A stretch of DNA of 6,606 bases from Candidatus Aerophobus profundus SCGC AAA252-L23 (GTDB lineage: Bacteria; Aerophobota; Aerophobia; Aerophobales; Aerophobaceae), in the NCBI GenBank assembly GCA_000402295.1, contig AQRW01000079.1:1-6606 (forward strand), written 5' to 3'. This document shows positions 1 to 4,904 of the stretch, piece by piece. Position 1 is the first letter of the stretch. Each line of letters opens with the position of its first letter. The notes under the pieces are model-generated. The model was not told the origin of the DNA and did not search any database. It worked only from the letters and a program-made list of their open reading frames with translations. The position numbers and the translations under genes are program-made.

Positions 1-100
1 TACCACTCTTTTGCGCCTCTTTTTTAGCCAGATCAAGTTGAGCAAACAGATAAGGTGGAAGTTGAGTTAACCTTTTAGCTTTGCTAATATTCATTTTCAT
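1..100 (-). CDS. dapL: LL-diaminopimelate aminotransferase, N-terminal fragment (runs off window)
   Basis: Only the first 33 codons are present, reading MKMNISKAKRLTQ then LPPYLFAQLDLAKKEAQKSG. The LPPYLFA-x-(L/I)-D-x-x-K stretch close to the N-terminus is typical of LL-diaminopimelate aminotransferases, PLP enzymes that convert tetrahydrodipicolinate directly to LL-diaminopimelate with glutamate as amino donor. The PLP lysine and the rest of the fold lie outside the window, so the call rests on this signature and on context. The ATG at 98-100 sits one base after the dapB stop (TAG at 102-104), which implies translational coupling, and DapB makes the substrate of DapL. A second ATG at 92-94 could be used instead. 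The AAAGAG sequence in the end of dapB is a weak ribosome-binding site. Another class I/II aminotransferase is the main alternative. Confidence 0.75.
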   Translation of the reverse strand, partial: MKMNISKAKRLTQLPPYLFAQLDLAKKEAQKSG

Positions 101-101
101 A

Positions 102-908
102 CTAATACTCTTTCTTTATTCTTTCCTTTAGAACGTCCTGAAAGGTGTAGAGACCGCTTTTTTTGTTAACAATGAACTGAGCTGCTAGTAGCGCTCCCCG
201 GGCAAAAATACACCGAGATTCAGCTCGATGAGTGATCTCGATTCTTTCTCCCTCTCCAGCAAAAATCACTGTATGATCTCCCACCACACTTCCTCCTCGA
301 AGGGAATGAATGCCAATTTCTCCTCTGGTTCGTTCTCCCACCATTCCTTTTCTGCCATAAACGAGAGTTTCCGAAAGATCGTTTTGTCCCACCTCAGTTA
401 TAATTTTAGCAATCCTCTGGGCTGTACCACTCGGGGCATCTTTCTTTTTACGATGATGAGCTTCAATTATTTCTACGTCAAACTCTTCACCCAGAAATCC
501 GGCAACCTGTTCTACCAGAAGAAAAATAAGGTTTATTCCCAGGCTCATATTGGGAGAGAGAAGAATAGAGGTGATCTTCGAGGCTTCTTTTATCTGGGAA
601 ATATCCTTGTCTGTGAATCCAGTTGTCCCGATTACCAGAGGTATTCTGAGTCGCCGGGCAATCAAAAGATGAGCAAGAGTAGCTGTTGGGGTGGTAAAAT
701 CAACGATTACATCGGCTTCTCCTGTTATTTCTCTCAGGTTAGAACAAACTGGAACTCCAGTTATTATCTTTCCCAGCAGAGGATGATTGGGAGCTTCCAG
801 AGCCCCGACGAGTTTCATTTCCTTATTTTTGTCAAGTTCCGCTACTATTTCTTTTCCCATTCTTCCCAGAACACCACACACAATAACTTTGAGTTTTTTC
901 TGTATCAT
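102..908 (-). CDS. dapB: 4-hydroxy-tetrahydrodipicolinate reductase
   Basis: This cytoplasmic enzyme performs the NAD(P)H-dependent reduction that yields tetrahydrodipicolinate in lysine and diaminopimelate synthesis. The 268-residue protein has the usual family length. Visible features are the Rossmann loop G12-VL-G15-RM-G18, an acidic residue E38 at the end of the second strand (LVGALE, the position that contacts the cofactor ribose), VDFTTP at 69-74, GTTGF at 94-98, and the family signature EAHHRKKKDAPSGT at 149-162. By alignment from memory, H151 and K155 match the catalytic His159 and Lys163 of E. coli DapB. The C-terminal part keeps the RGGSVVGDH and EITHRAESR segments. The only reasonable start is the ATG at 906-908, because an in-frame TAA lies nine codons upstream. 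No Shine-Dalgarno sequence is visible: the bases before the start read CCTCAAAA on the coding strand. The gene is followed after one base by the dapL-like gene. Confidence 0.97.
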   Translation of the reverse strand: MIQKKLKVIVCGVLGRMGKEIVAELDKNKEMKLVGALEAPNHPLLGKIITGVPVCSNLREITGEADVIVDFTTPTATLAHLLIARRLRIPLVIGTTGFTDKDISQIKEASKITSILLSPNMSLGINLIFLLVEQVAGFLGEEFDVEIIEAHHRKKKDAPSGTAQRIAKIITEVGQNDLSETLVYGRKGMVGERTRGEIGIHSLRGGSVVGDHTVIFAGEGERIEITHRAESRCIFARGALLAAQFIVNKKSGLYTFQDVLKERIKKEY

Positions 909-959
909 TTTTGAGGTATAGAAATTTATAAATTATCCCCGGGTGACTTCACTCACCAT

Positions 960-971
960 TATTGTACAATA
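960..971. promoter_or_regulatory. 12-bp perfect palindrome upstream of dapB (candidate operator or -10 region)
   Basis: TATTGTACAATA is its own reverse complement and lies about 50 bp upstream of the dapB start codon. It could be a dimeric repressor site or could contain a -10 hexamer (TACAAT) for leftward transcription. Only the symmetry is directly seen, and the function is inferred from its position. Confidence 0.35.
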
Positions 972-975
972 CGTG

Positions 976-1004
976 GTAGGGGCAAACACATAGGTTATCC
1001 CTAT
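976..1004. repeat. Imperfect inverted repeat (hairpin) between ssrA and dapB
   Basis: GTAGGGGCAA at 976-985 pairs with TTATCCCTAT at 995-1004 across a 9-base loop. This gives ten positions with seven Watson-Crick pairs, two G-U pairs and one mismatch. It has the look of a decayed palindromic repeat of the GTAGGGGCAAAC type seen in intergenic regions of many bacteria (recalled, not checked). There is no T-run for a standard terminator on either strand. Confidence 0.4.
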
Positions 1005-1036
1005 CCGTAGAGAAAGTTCCTATTTTATATTTTAGT

Positions 1037-1064
1037 GGGTGGGGGAGGATTTAGCCTCCCACTT
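1037..1064. repeat. Dispersed GC-rich hairpin repeat, copy 1
   Basis: This 28-bp element matches the one at 4810-4837 at 25 of 28 positions, differing at the 5th, 13th and 26th bases. Its core is GGGAGG, a short ATTTAG-type loop, then CCTCCC, so it forms a six-pair stem. In this copy the pair that closes the loop is lost (A opposite G), while copy 2 keeps it. On the minus strand it lies between ssrA and dapB and could act as an RNA hairpin, but no poly-U tract follows on that strand. Two near-identical copies in unrelated intergenic spaces favour a REP-like or MITE-like repeat over two independent terminators. Confidence 0.65.
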
Positions 1065-1207
1065 TCTCGATCTCTATGGGAATTGACGAAAACAATAGTT
1101 GGCTTTCCTGTAAAAGATATCTCTTCCGGAGAAAAGACTCTTAAACTTACGGGAAGGTTCCGAAATTTGGATATTAAATCATTCTTTTCTATTACTAAAT
1201 ATAATAA

Positions 1208-1559
1208 TGGTGGAGGCGGAGGGAATCGAACCCTCGTCCAAAAATAAGAACAGTAGAATTTCTACATACTTAGTCTACTTTTTAAGATTTGCCTGGGGTT
1301 TCTCCAATAGACGGGATTTACCACAAGCTATCAGGGATTAGTGTATCACCTCTTCCCCCCTGCTTGGATAGAGATTAGCTCTACTTTCTGACGCCCAGGT
1401 TGCTCCGTAGAGCAAAAAGCAACAGAGCGTAACTGCTCTTAAGCAGCTAAAGCTAAATCGTTAGTGGCGCTTAATTTATTCCAGACAGGATTTACAAGAC
1501 GTCTGAACCTTGGTATGCAATTCTAGCTTTCTTATCCCTGTCGAAGCCGTATCGCCCCC
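1208..1559 (-). ncRNA. ssrA: Transfer-messenger RNA (tmRNA)
   Basis: tmRNA rescues stalled ribosomes together with SmpB by adding a degradation tag. The 352-nt RNA reads leftward from GGGGGCGAUACGGCUUCGAC at its 5' end to an encoded 3' CCA at 1208-1210. The acceptor stem is 1553-1559 paired with 1212-1218 (GGGGGCG with CGCCUCC). Its third pair, base 1557 with 1214, is G-U, the alanine identity determinant of AlaRS. The T arm at 1219-1235 has stem GAGGG/CCCTC around loop TTCGATT. A candidate PK1 stem is CAGAC (1501-1505) with GUCUG (1482-1486). The tag frame is at 1439-1468 and is followed by hairpin-rich sequence consistent with the downstream pseudoknots. It is a standard one-piece, non-permuted tmRNA. 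Its 5' end lies 9 nt after the smpB stop, so it is probably cotranscribed with smpB and trimmed by RNase P. Confidence 0.97.
1439..1468 (-). other. tmRNA tag-peptide reading frame (ATNDLALAA-stop)
   Basis: Inside tmRNA the frame GCC ACT AAC GAT TTA GCT TTA GCT GCT TAA encodes ATNDLALAA followed by a stop. The ALAA ending is the classic hydrophobic degron recognised by ClpXP-type proteases, and the first codon is alanine, as in many tags. With the alanine carried by tmRNA itself the full tag would be AATNDLALAA. The resume codon could be one codon earlier (AGC, serine), but GCC fits the family better. Confidence 0.85.
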
Positions 1560-1568
1560 TTTTTAAAT

Positions 1569-2009
1569 TCAAAATCTTCTTTCCTTCAAAACGCGTCTAA
1601 TCTCGCGCTGAACAATTCTTTCCTTGATTTTCTCTCTCTTATCATAAAGCCGTTTCCTTCTGGCCAGACCTAACTCTACTTTAGCTTTTCCGTTCTTAAA
1701 GTATATACGCAGAGGAATTAATGTCAACCCCTTTTGACTCAAAGTGCCGACGAGGGATTTAATTTGTTTTTTATGTAGGAGTAATTTTCTCTCTCTCTTT
1801 GGGTCATAGCTTGGAGAGGAATCTGCTTCATAAGGAGAAATATGAAGATTATAGAGGAAAATTTCCCCCTTTCTTGCCCGGGCAAAGCTATCGGTAAAAC
1901 TGGCTCTTCCTTCTCGAATTGATTTAACCTCTGAGCCTCGCAGGACAATTCCTGCTTCCCATTTCTCCAGAATATGGTATTCATACTTAGCTTTTTTATT
2001 TATCATCAT
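1569..2009 (-). CDS. smpB: SsrA-binding protein SmpB
   Basis: SmpB is the obligate protein partner of tmRNA: it binds the tRNA-like domain and stands in for the missing anticodon stem in the stalled ribosome. The 146-residue protein has close to the normal length. It shows the N-terminal NKKAKYEYHILEKWEAGI segment, the core GSEVKSIREGRASFTDSFA, ISPYE, YDPKRERKLLLHKKQI at 68-83, and the basic tail LYDKREKIKER at 121-131, which enters the mRNA channel. The usual GLARGKK motif reads GLARRKR (114-120) here, a minor change. The first of two adjacent ATG codons (2007-2009) is chosen because GAGG at 2021-2024 lies 11 nt upstream of it. A good promoter precedes it, and ssrA follows 9 nt after the stop, the same smpB-ssrA order as in E. 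coli. Confidence 0.97.
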   Translation of the reverse strand: MMINKKAKYEYHILEKWEAGIVLRGSEVKSIREGRASFTDSFARARKGEIFLYNLHISPYEADSSPSYDPKRERKLLLHKKQIKSLVGTLSQKGLTLIPLRIYFKNGKAKVELGLARRKRLYDKREKIKERIVQREIRRVLKERRF

Positions 2010-2053
2010 GGTCTTTACAACCTCAGAGCATATCTGTTAATTTTACCTTATTT

Positions 2054-2082
2054 ACTGTAACCTGAGTCGATTCAAAAGTCAA
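2054..2082 (-). promoter_or_regulatory. Sigma-70-type promoter for smpB-ssrA
   Basis: On the minus strand a TTGACT -35 box (2077-2082) is followed after exactly 17 bp by TACAGT (2054-2059), which matches four of six consensus -10 bases. The transcript would start near 2047, leaving a leader of roughly 40 nt before the smpB ATG. It points away from the murB promoter, and the two -35 boxes are 46 bp apart. Confidence 0.65.
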
Positions 2083-2128
2083 GATTATGGATTATCACCG
2101 GAGCAAGAGAGAAATTGCCGAGCTCTGC

Positions 2129-2157
2129 TTGACTTCCCTGGACAGTTTGGATAAAAT
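2129..2157 (+). promoter_or_regulatory. Sigma-70-type promoter for the murB-ddl-ftsQ operon
   Basis: TTGACT (2129-2134), a 17-bp spacer, then TAAAAT (2152-2157) gives five of six matches to each consensus hexamer at ideal spacing. The predicted start is near 2164, about 28 nt before the murB ATG. A partly symmetric GCCGAGCTCTGC (2117-2128) abuts the -35 box, and a perfect palindrome covers the predicted start point. Confidence 0.8.
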
Positions 2158-2159
2158 GT

Positions 2160-2171
2160 ATTAGCGCTAAT
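2160..2171. promoter_or_regulatory. 12-bp perfect palindrome over the predicted murB transcription start
   Basis: ATTAGCGCTAAT is fully self-complementary and begins three bases after the -10 box of the murB promoter. That position is where a repressor dimer would block initiation, so it is a candidate operator. No regulator gene is in the window and no second copy of this site was seen, so the role is inferred. Confidence 0.35.
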
Positions 2172-2191
2172 TTTATAAAGAGAGGGAATAA

Positions 2192-3088
2192 ATGCACAGT
2201 GCGGGAAAAAGAAGGCCCAAAATCAAGGGGGAATTGGTTATTGGCCAATCTACGAAGAAGCTAATTTCTTTGAAGGCCGGGGGCCTTGCAGATTTTTTTG
2301 CTATGCCCGATGATTTAGATGATCTTAAAGCAATTTTAATGTTCTGCAAGGAAGAAAGTAAACCTTTTCTGGTCATAGGGAATGGTAGTAAGTTATTGGT
2401 TCGTGATGAAGGGTTCCGGGGAATAATTGTGAAATTAGGTTCCTCTTTTAAGCAACTTGTAGAGGAAGGAGATGAAATAAAAGTGGGAGCCGGCGTGGAT
2501 CTTTCTGTCTTGATTGACTTTGCTGCCGACAAGGGTCTTTCGGGACTGGAGTGTTTAACCGGTATTCCTGGAACAGTAGGAGGAGGTATTGTCCGAAATG
2601 TCAGTGCCTTTGGGGAATGCATTTCCAATAGGGTTACCTGGGTTAAGGTTTTGGATAGAAACAATAGCCATTTAGTTATGACCCAGAAGAATTTAAATTT
2701 TGGTTACCGAACCAGTACTTTCTTCGAGAACAAAAATCTTGTGTTGCTGGAAGTAGGCCTAAAGCTATTCCCAGAGGACAAAGCAAAAATTAATGCCCGA
2801 ATGCAAAAGGCCACCAGAAAGAAACTGGAAACTCAGCCGATTTCTTTTCCTTCGGCGGGCTGCATTTTTAAGAATCCCTCCTCTCAATCTGCTGGATATT
2901 TGATCGAACAAAGTGGTTGTCTGGGAATGAAAATAGGAGGTGCCCAGGTATCTTTTCAACACGGTAATTTTATTATAAATACAGAAAATGCCGGCGCTTC
3001 TGACATTCTAAATCTCATTAATAAGATAAAAAAGATAGTTAGAGCTAAGTTTGGTATTACTCTTGAACCTGAGCTGGAAATAGTATAA
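2192..3088 (+). CDS. murB: UDP-N-acetylenolpyruvoylglucosamine reductase
   Basis: MurB is the FAD- and NADPH-dependent enzyme that reduces UDP-GlcNAc-enolpyruvate to UDP-MurNAc in the cytoplasm. The 298-residue length and lack of the E. coli-type insertion fit the shorter type II (Gram-positive-like) form. The FAD domain shows LKAGGLADFF (27-36), GNGSKLLVRDEGFRG (63-77) and the flavin-binding GLECLTGIPGTVGGG (118-132). F170-GYR-T-S contains R173, which matches E. coli Arg159, and EPE with E294 near the C-terminus matches Glu325. The proton-donor motif, usually GS(x)FKNP, reads SAGCIFKNP (221-229), so Cys224 occupies the catalytic serine position. The segment after GIPGTVGG is also unusual (IVRNVSAFG instead of the common xMNAGAYG). 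AGAGGG at 2181-2186 is a well-placed ribosome-binding site for the ATG. This is the first gene of the rightward operon, and ddl follows after 4 nt. Confidence 0.95.
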   Translation: MHSAGKRRPKIKGELVIGQSTKKLISLKAGGLADFFAMPDDLDDLKAILMFCKEESKPFLVIGNGSKLLVRDEGFRGIIVKLGSSFKQLVEEGDEIKVGAGVDLSVLIDFAADKGLSGLECLTGIPGTVGGGIVRNVSAFGECISNRVTWVKVLDRNNSHLVMTQKNLNFGYRTSTFFENKNLVLLEVGLKLFPEDKAKINARMQKATRKKLETQPISFPSAGCIFKNPSSQSAGYLIEQSGCLGMKIGGAQVSFQHGNFIINTENAGASDILNLINKIKKIVRAKFGITLEPELEIV

Positions 3089-3092
3089 AGAG

Positions 3093-4016
3093 ATGAAAGA
3101 AAAGGTATGTGTTCTAAAAGGTGGGCTCTCACCTGAGCGTCAGATTAGCCTGAAGAGCGGTAAAGCGGTAGAAGATGCTCTGAAAGAGAGAGGATATAAG
3201 GTTTTCGCTCTGGATCCAAAGAGTAACGATTTCTTGTCTCATCTAAGAAGGGAAAAACCAGACCTGGTTTTTATTGCCCTTCACGGGTCGTTTGGTGAAG
3301 ATGGTACTGTTCAGGGTTTACTGGAGATGGCCGGAATTCCTTATACTGGCTCTGGGGTTCTGGCGAGTATCCTGGGTATGGATAAGGTAAGTAGCCGGAG
3401 GTTATTTGCTTGGCAGGGGCTTCCTCAACCTTGCTATCAGGTCGTAGCCAGAGAAGAAACCAGAGATATCAAACGGATTCTTTCACCTCCCGTTGTGGTT
3501 AAACCCAGTCGTAGCGGATCAACCCTGGGTATTAATTTGATAATGGATGGTTCCGGACTCAAGGAAGCTATGAAGGAAGCTTTTCGGTACGATTCTTCAT
3601 ATCTTTTGATTGAGGAGTTCATTAGAGGAAGGGAAATCACGGTGGGTATTATTGATGATCCGGAGCCGCGCCCTTTTCCTATTGTGGAAGTTGTTCCCCA
3701 ATCCGCTTTTTTTGATTATCAGGCCAAGTATTCCCCGGGATTTTGTAAATTCTTTGTTCCGGCTAATCTAAAGGAAAAACAGTCTCTTAGAGCGAAAGAA
3801 GTAGCCCTGAAAGCGTACTGTTCCCTGGGCTGTCGTGATTTTGCCCGGGTGGACATGATACTCAAGGAAGATACTCCCTATATTTTGGAGGTAAACACCA
3901 TTCCAGGTCTTACTGAGAGAAGTTTACTTCCTCTGGCGGCGCGGGCGGAAGGATTAAGTTTTCCTCAGTTAATTGAGCGAATAGTCAGGGCAGCGTTGAG
4001 ACGAAGCCCTTCCTGA
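3093..4016 (+). CDS. ddl: D-alanine--D-alanine ligase
   Basis: This ATP-grasp enzyme joins two D-alanines to make the dipeptide at the end of the peptidoglycan stem. All main family motifs are present in 307 residues, the usual length of DdlB. They include GGLSPERQISLKSG (10-23, E15 binds the first D-Ala), HGSFGEDGTVQGLLE (64-78), YTGSG (84-88), VKPSRSGSTLGI (136-147, K137 contacts ATP), LLIEEFIRGREITVG (171-185), FDYQAKYSPG (207-216, the omega loop), FARVDM (250-255), and LEVNTIPGLTERSLLPLAA (265-283, with metal ligands E266 and N268). Y213 in the omega loop matches Tyr216 of E. coli DdlB, which argues for D-Ala-D-Ala rather than D-Ala-D-lactate specificity. The gene starts 4 nt after the murB stop and ends 5 nt before ftsQ. 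Confidence 0.97.
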   Translation: MKEKVCVLKGGLSPERQISLKSGKAVEDALKERGYKVFALDPKSNDFLSHLRREKPDLVFIALHGSFGEDGTVQGLLEMAGIPYTGSGVLASILGMDKVSSRRLFAWQGLPQPCYQVVAREETRDIKRILSPPVVVKPSRSGSTLGINLIMDGSGLKEAMKEAFRYDSSYLLIEEFIRGREITVGIIDDPEPRPFPIVEVVPQSAFFDYQAKYSPGFCKFFVPANLKEKQSLRAKEVALKAYCSLGCRDFARVDMILKEDTPYILEVNTIPGLTERSLLPLAARAEGLSFPQLIERIVRAALRRSPS

Positions 4017-4021
4017 GAGGA

Positions 4022-4756
4022 ATGAAGAGAAAAAGAGGGGAATTGGGCCGGGGTAAGCCCCAGAAGAAAAGCGGAAGAGGTGCCCGATTATCGATTTTTT
4101 TAGTTATCTGTCTAACCCTAGCTATCCTCTTGGTGAGATATGTACTGACCATTCCCTATTTTAAGCTCAGAGAGATTCAGGTGGAAGGAGTGAAGCAACT
4201 CTCCCGAGAGCAAATCCTAGAGAAAGCCAATGTTTCCCTGAATACTTGCACTTTTTGGGTCAATCTTTCTGCTATTGCCAGACAAATAGAATCACTCAAT
4301 TTGGTGAAACGGGCGGAAGTGAGAAGAGTTTTACCTTCCACTCTTGAGATACGTATTGTTGAGAGAAAACCCTTTGCTTGTTTGAGATGTCAGGATGGAT
4401 TCTGGGAAGTTGATGATGAGGGGGTTATATTGGGGAAGGTGTCCGAATCCTCCAATCTACCTTTGATTATTGGAGTCACTCCGGAGTCAAATGACCAGCT
4501 TAAACTTAGTCTAAATATTCTTCGTTTTACTCAAAGAATAGGTTTTTCTCTTCAGAAAATTGATTTTTCCAGCTCCTCCACGGGTATAATAGCTTATTTG
4601 CAAGAAGGAATAGTTCTTCTGATTAATGAGAGGAGTTATATGGAGTCACTTTCCTATCTTCCCCTGGTTCTGAAAGATCTGGAAAAAAGGGGTGAGAAGG
4701 TTAGCCGGATAGATTTCCGGTTTTCTAACCAGATTGTAATCAAACTACCTGGGTAG
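4022..4756 (+). CDS. ftsQ: Cell division protein FtsQ/DivIB
   Basis: FtsQ is a single-pass inner-membrane protein that links the FtsB-FtsL complex to other divisome proteins. The 244-residue protein has a strongly basic cytoplasmic N-terminus (residues 1-22, many K and R) and one hydrophobic segment at about 23-43. A POTRA domain follows at about 47-117 (FKLREIQVEGVKQLSREQI, then VKRAEVRRVLPSTLEIRIVERKPFA, the typical POTRA end strand), then the extracytoplasmic FtsQ domain (GFWEVDDEGVIL to VSRIDFRFSNQIVIKL). The length is near the family norm. Sequence conservation is low in this family, so the call rests on topology, POTRA pattern and position between ddl and ftsA. GAGAGG overlaps the ddl stop but ends only one base from the ATG, an unusually tight spacing. 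No better in-frame start is visible, so translation may depend on coupling to ddl. Confidence 0.93.
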   Translation: MKRKRGELGRGKPQKKSGRGARLSIFLVICLTLAILLVRYVLTIPYFKLREIQVEGVKQLSREQILEKANVSLNTCTFWVNLSAIARQIESLNLVKRAEVRRVLPSTLEIRIVERKPFACLRCQDGFWEVDDEGVILGKVSESSNLPLIIGVTPESNDQLKLSLNILRFTQRIGFSLQKIDFSSSSTGIIAYLQEGIVLLINERSYMESLSYLPLVLKDLEKRGEKVSRIDFRFSNQIVIKLPG

Positions 4757-4809
4757 AGGGTAACCGGTAAATTTCTTTGAAAGTAAGAGCTTATTAAAGT
4801 TCTCCCTCC

Positions 4810-4837
4810 GGGTAGGGGAGGCTTTAGCCTCCCAATT
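4810..4837. repeat. Dispersed GC-rich hairpin repeat, copy 2
   Basis: This copy lies in the 133-bp gap between ftsQ and ftsA. GGGAGGC (4816-4822) and GCCTCCC (4827-4833) form a perfect seven-pair stem with a TTTA loop. It matches copy 1 at 1037-1064 in 25 of 28 bases. A T-run begins at 4840, seven bases after the stem, too far for a textbook terminator. CTCCC at 4802-4806 can also pair with GGGAG at 4816-4820, so two exclusive hairpins are possible in RNA. It may lower read-through into ftsA, or simply be a mobile palindrome. Confidence 0.7.
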
Positions 4838-4875
4838 GCTTTTTAACTTGGGTAGAGAGTCAAAGAGTTATATTT

Positions 4876-4904
4876 AGGATAATTATGGAGTGAGGGAAGA
4901 ATTG
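4876..4904 (+). promoter_or_regulatory. Competing translation starts of ftsA, with a two-codon upstream frame
   Basis: AGGA at 4876-4879 lies 5 nt before an ATG (4885-4887) that opens only ATG-GAG-TGA. The TGA overlaps the GTG at 4890-4892 used here as the ftsA start (10 nt from AGGA). A further in-frame TTG at 4902-4904 has GAGGG (4892-4896) five bases upstream, a better spaced ribosome-binding site. Either start leaves the actin-like core intact. The mini-frame could couple or reduce ftsA translation, or it may be accidental. Confidence 0.45.

Larger units (their letters stand above)
909..1207. other. Intergenic gap between ssrA and dapB with two palindromic elements
   Basis: This 299-bp stretch separates the 3' end of tmRNA from the dapB start, both read leftward. 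It holds a 12-bp perfect palindrome TATTGTACAATA at 960-971, about 50 bp upstream of dapB, an imperfect hairpin at 976-1004, and one copy of the GGGAGG/CCTCCC repeat at 1037-1064. The 1065-1207 part shows nothing recognisable and no clear Rho-independent terminator after ssrA. The palindrome contains TACAAT, which could be a -10 box for dapB on the minus strand, but I see no good -35 at 16-18 bp. A plus-strand open frame of 70 codons here runs into the tmRNA 3' end and has no family resemblance, so I do not call it a gene. No lysine riboswitch or T-box is recognisable. Confidence 0.7.

Noticed and set aside
228..914. Long plus-strand open frame of 228 codons opposite dapB
   Set aside because: It lies almost wholly antisense to dapB, is Ser/Phe-rich with no family pattern, and dapB keeps all catalytic motifs on the other strand.
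909..1036. Lysine riboswitch or T-box upstream of dapB
   Set aside because: The leader is short and I see neither the lysine riboswitch core pattern nor the T-box TGGNACCGCG motif.
1208..1240. 3' half of a tRNA gene (TTCGATT arm plus CCA)
   Set aside because: No anticodon arm lies next to it. The matching 5' acceptor half is at 1553-1559, which identifies tmRNA.
1035..1247. Plus-strand 70-codon open frame starting in the hairpin repeat
   Set aside because: Its start is in the GC-rich repeat and its end is in the T arm and acceptor of tmRNA. The glycine runs come from those structures.
2173..2664. Minus-strand 163-codon open frame opposite murB
   Set aside because: It is antisense to the FAD domain of murB, has a Ser/Pro-rich composition, and shows no plausible ribosome-binding site or family match.
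4810..4850. Rho-independent terminator after ftsQ
   Set aside because: The stem is strong, but the T-run starts seven bases after it and a near-identical element lies at 1037-1064, so a dispersed repeat explains it better. Partial termination cannot be excluded.
4848..4874. Promoter TTGGGT - 15 bp - TATATT before ftsA
   Set aside because: The spacer is too short and both hexamers are poor matches, so it is not supportable as a feature.
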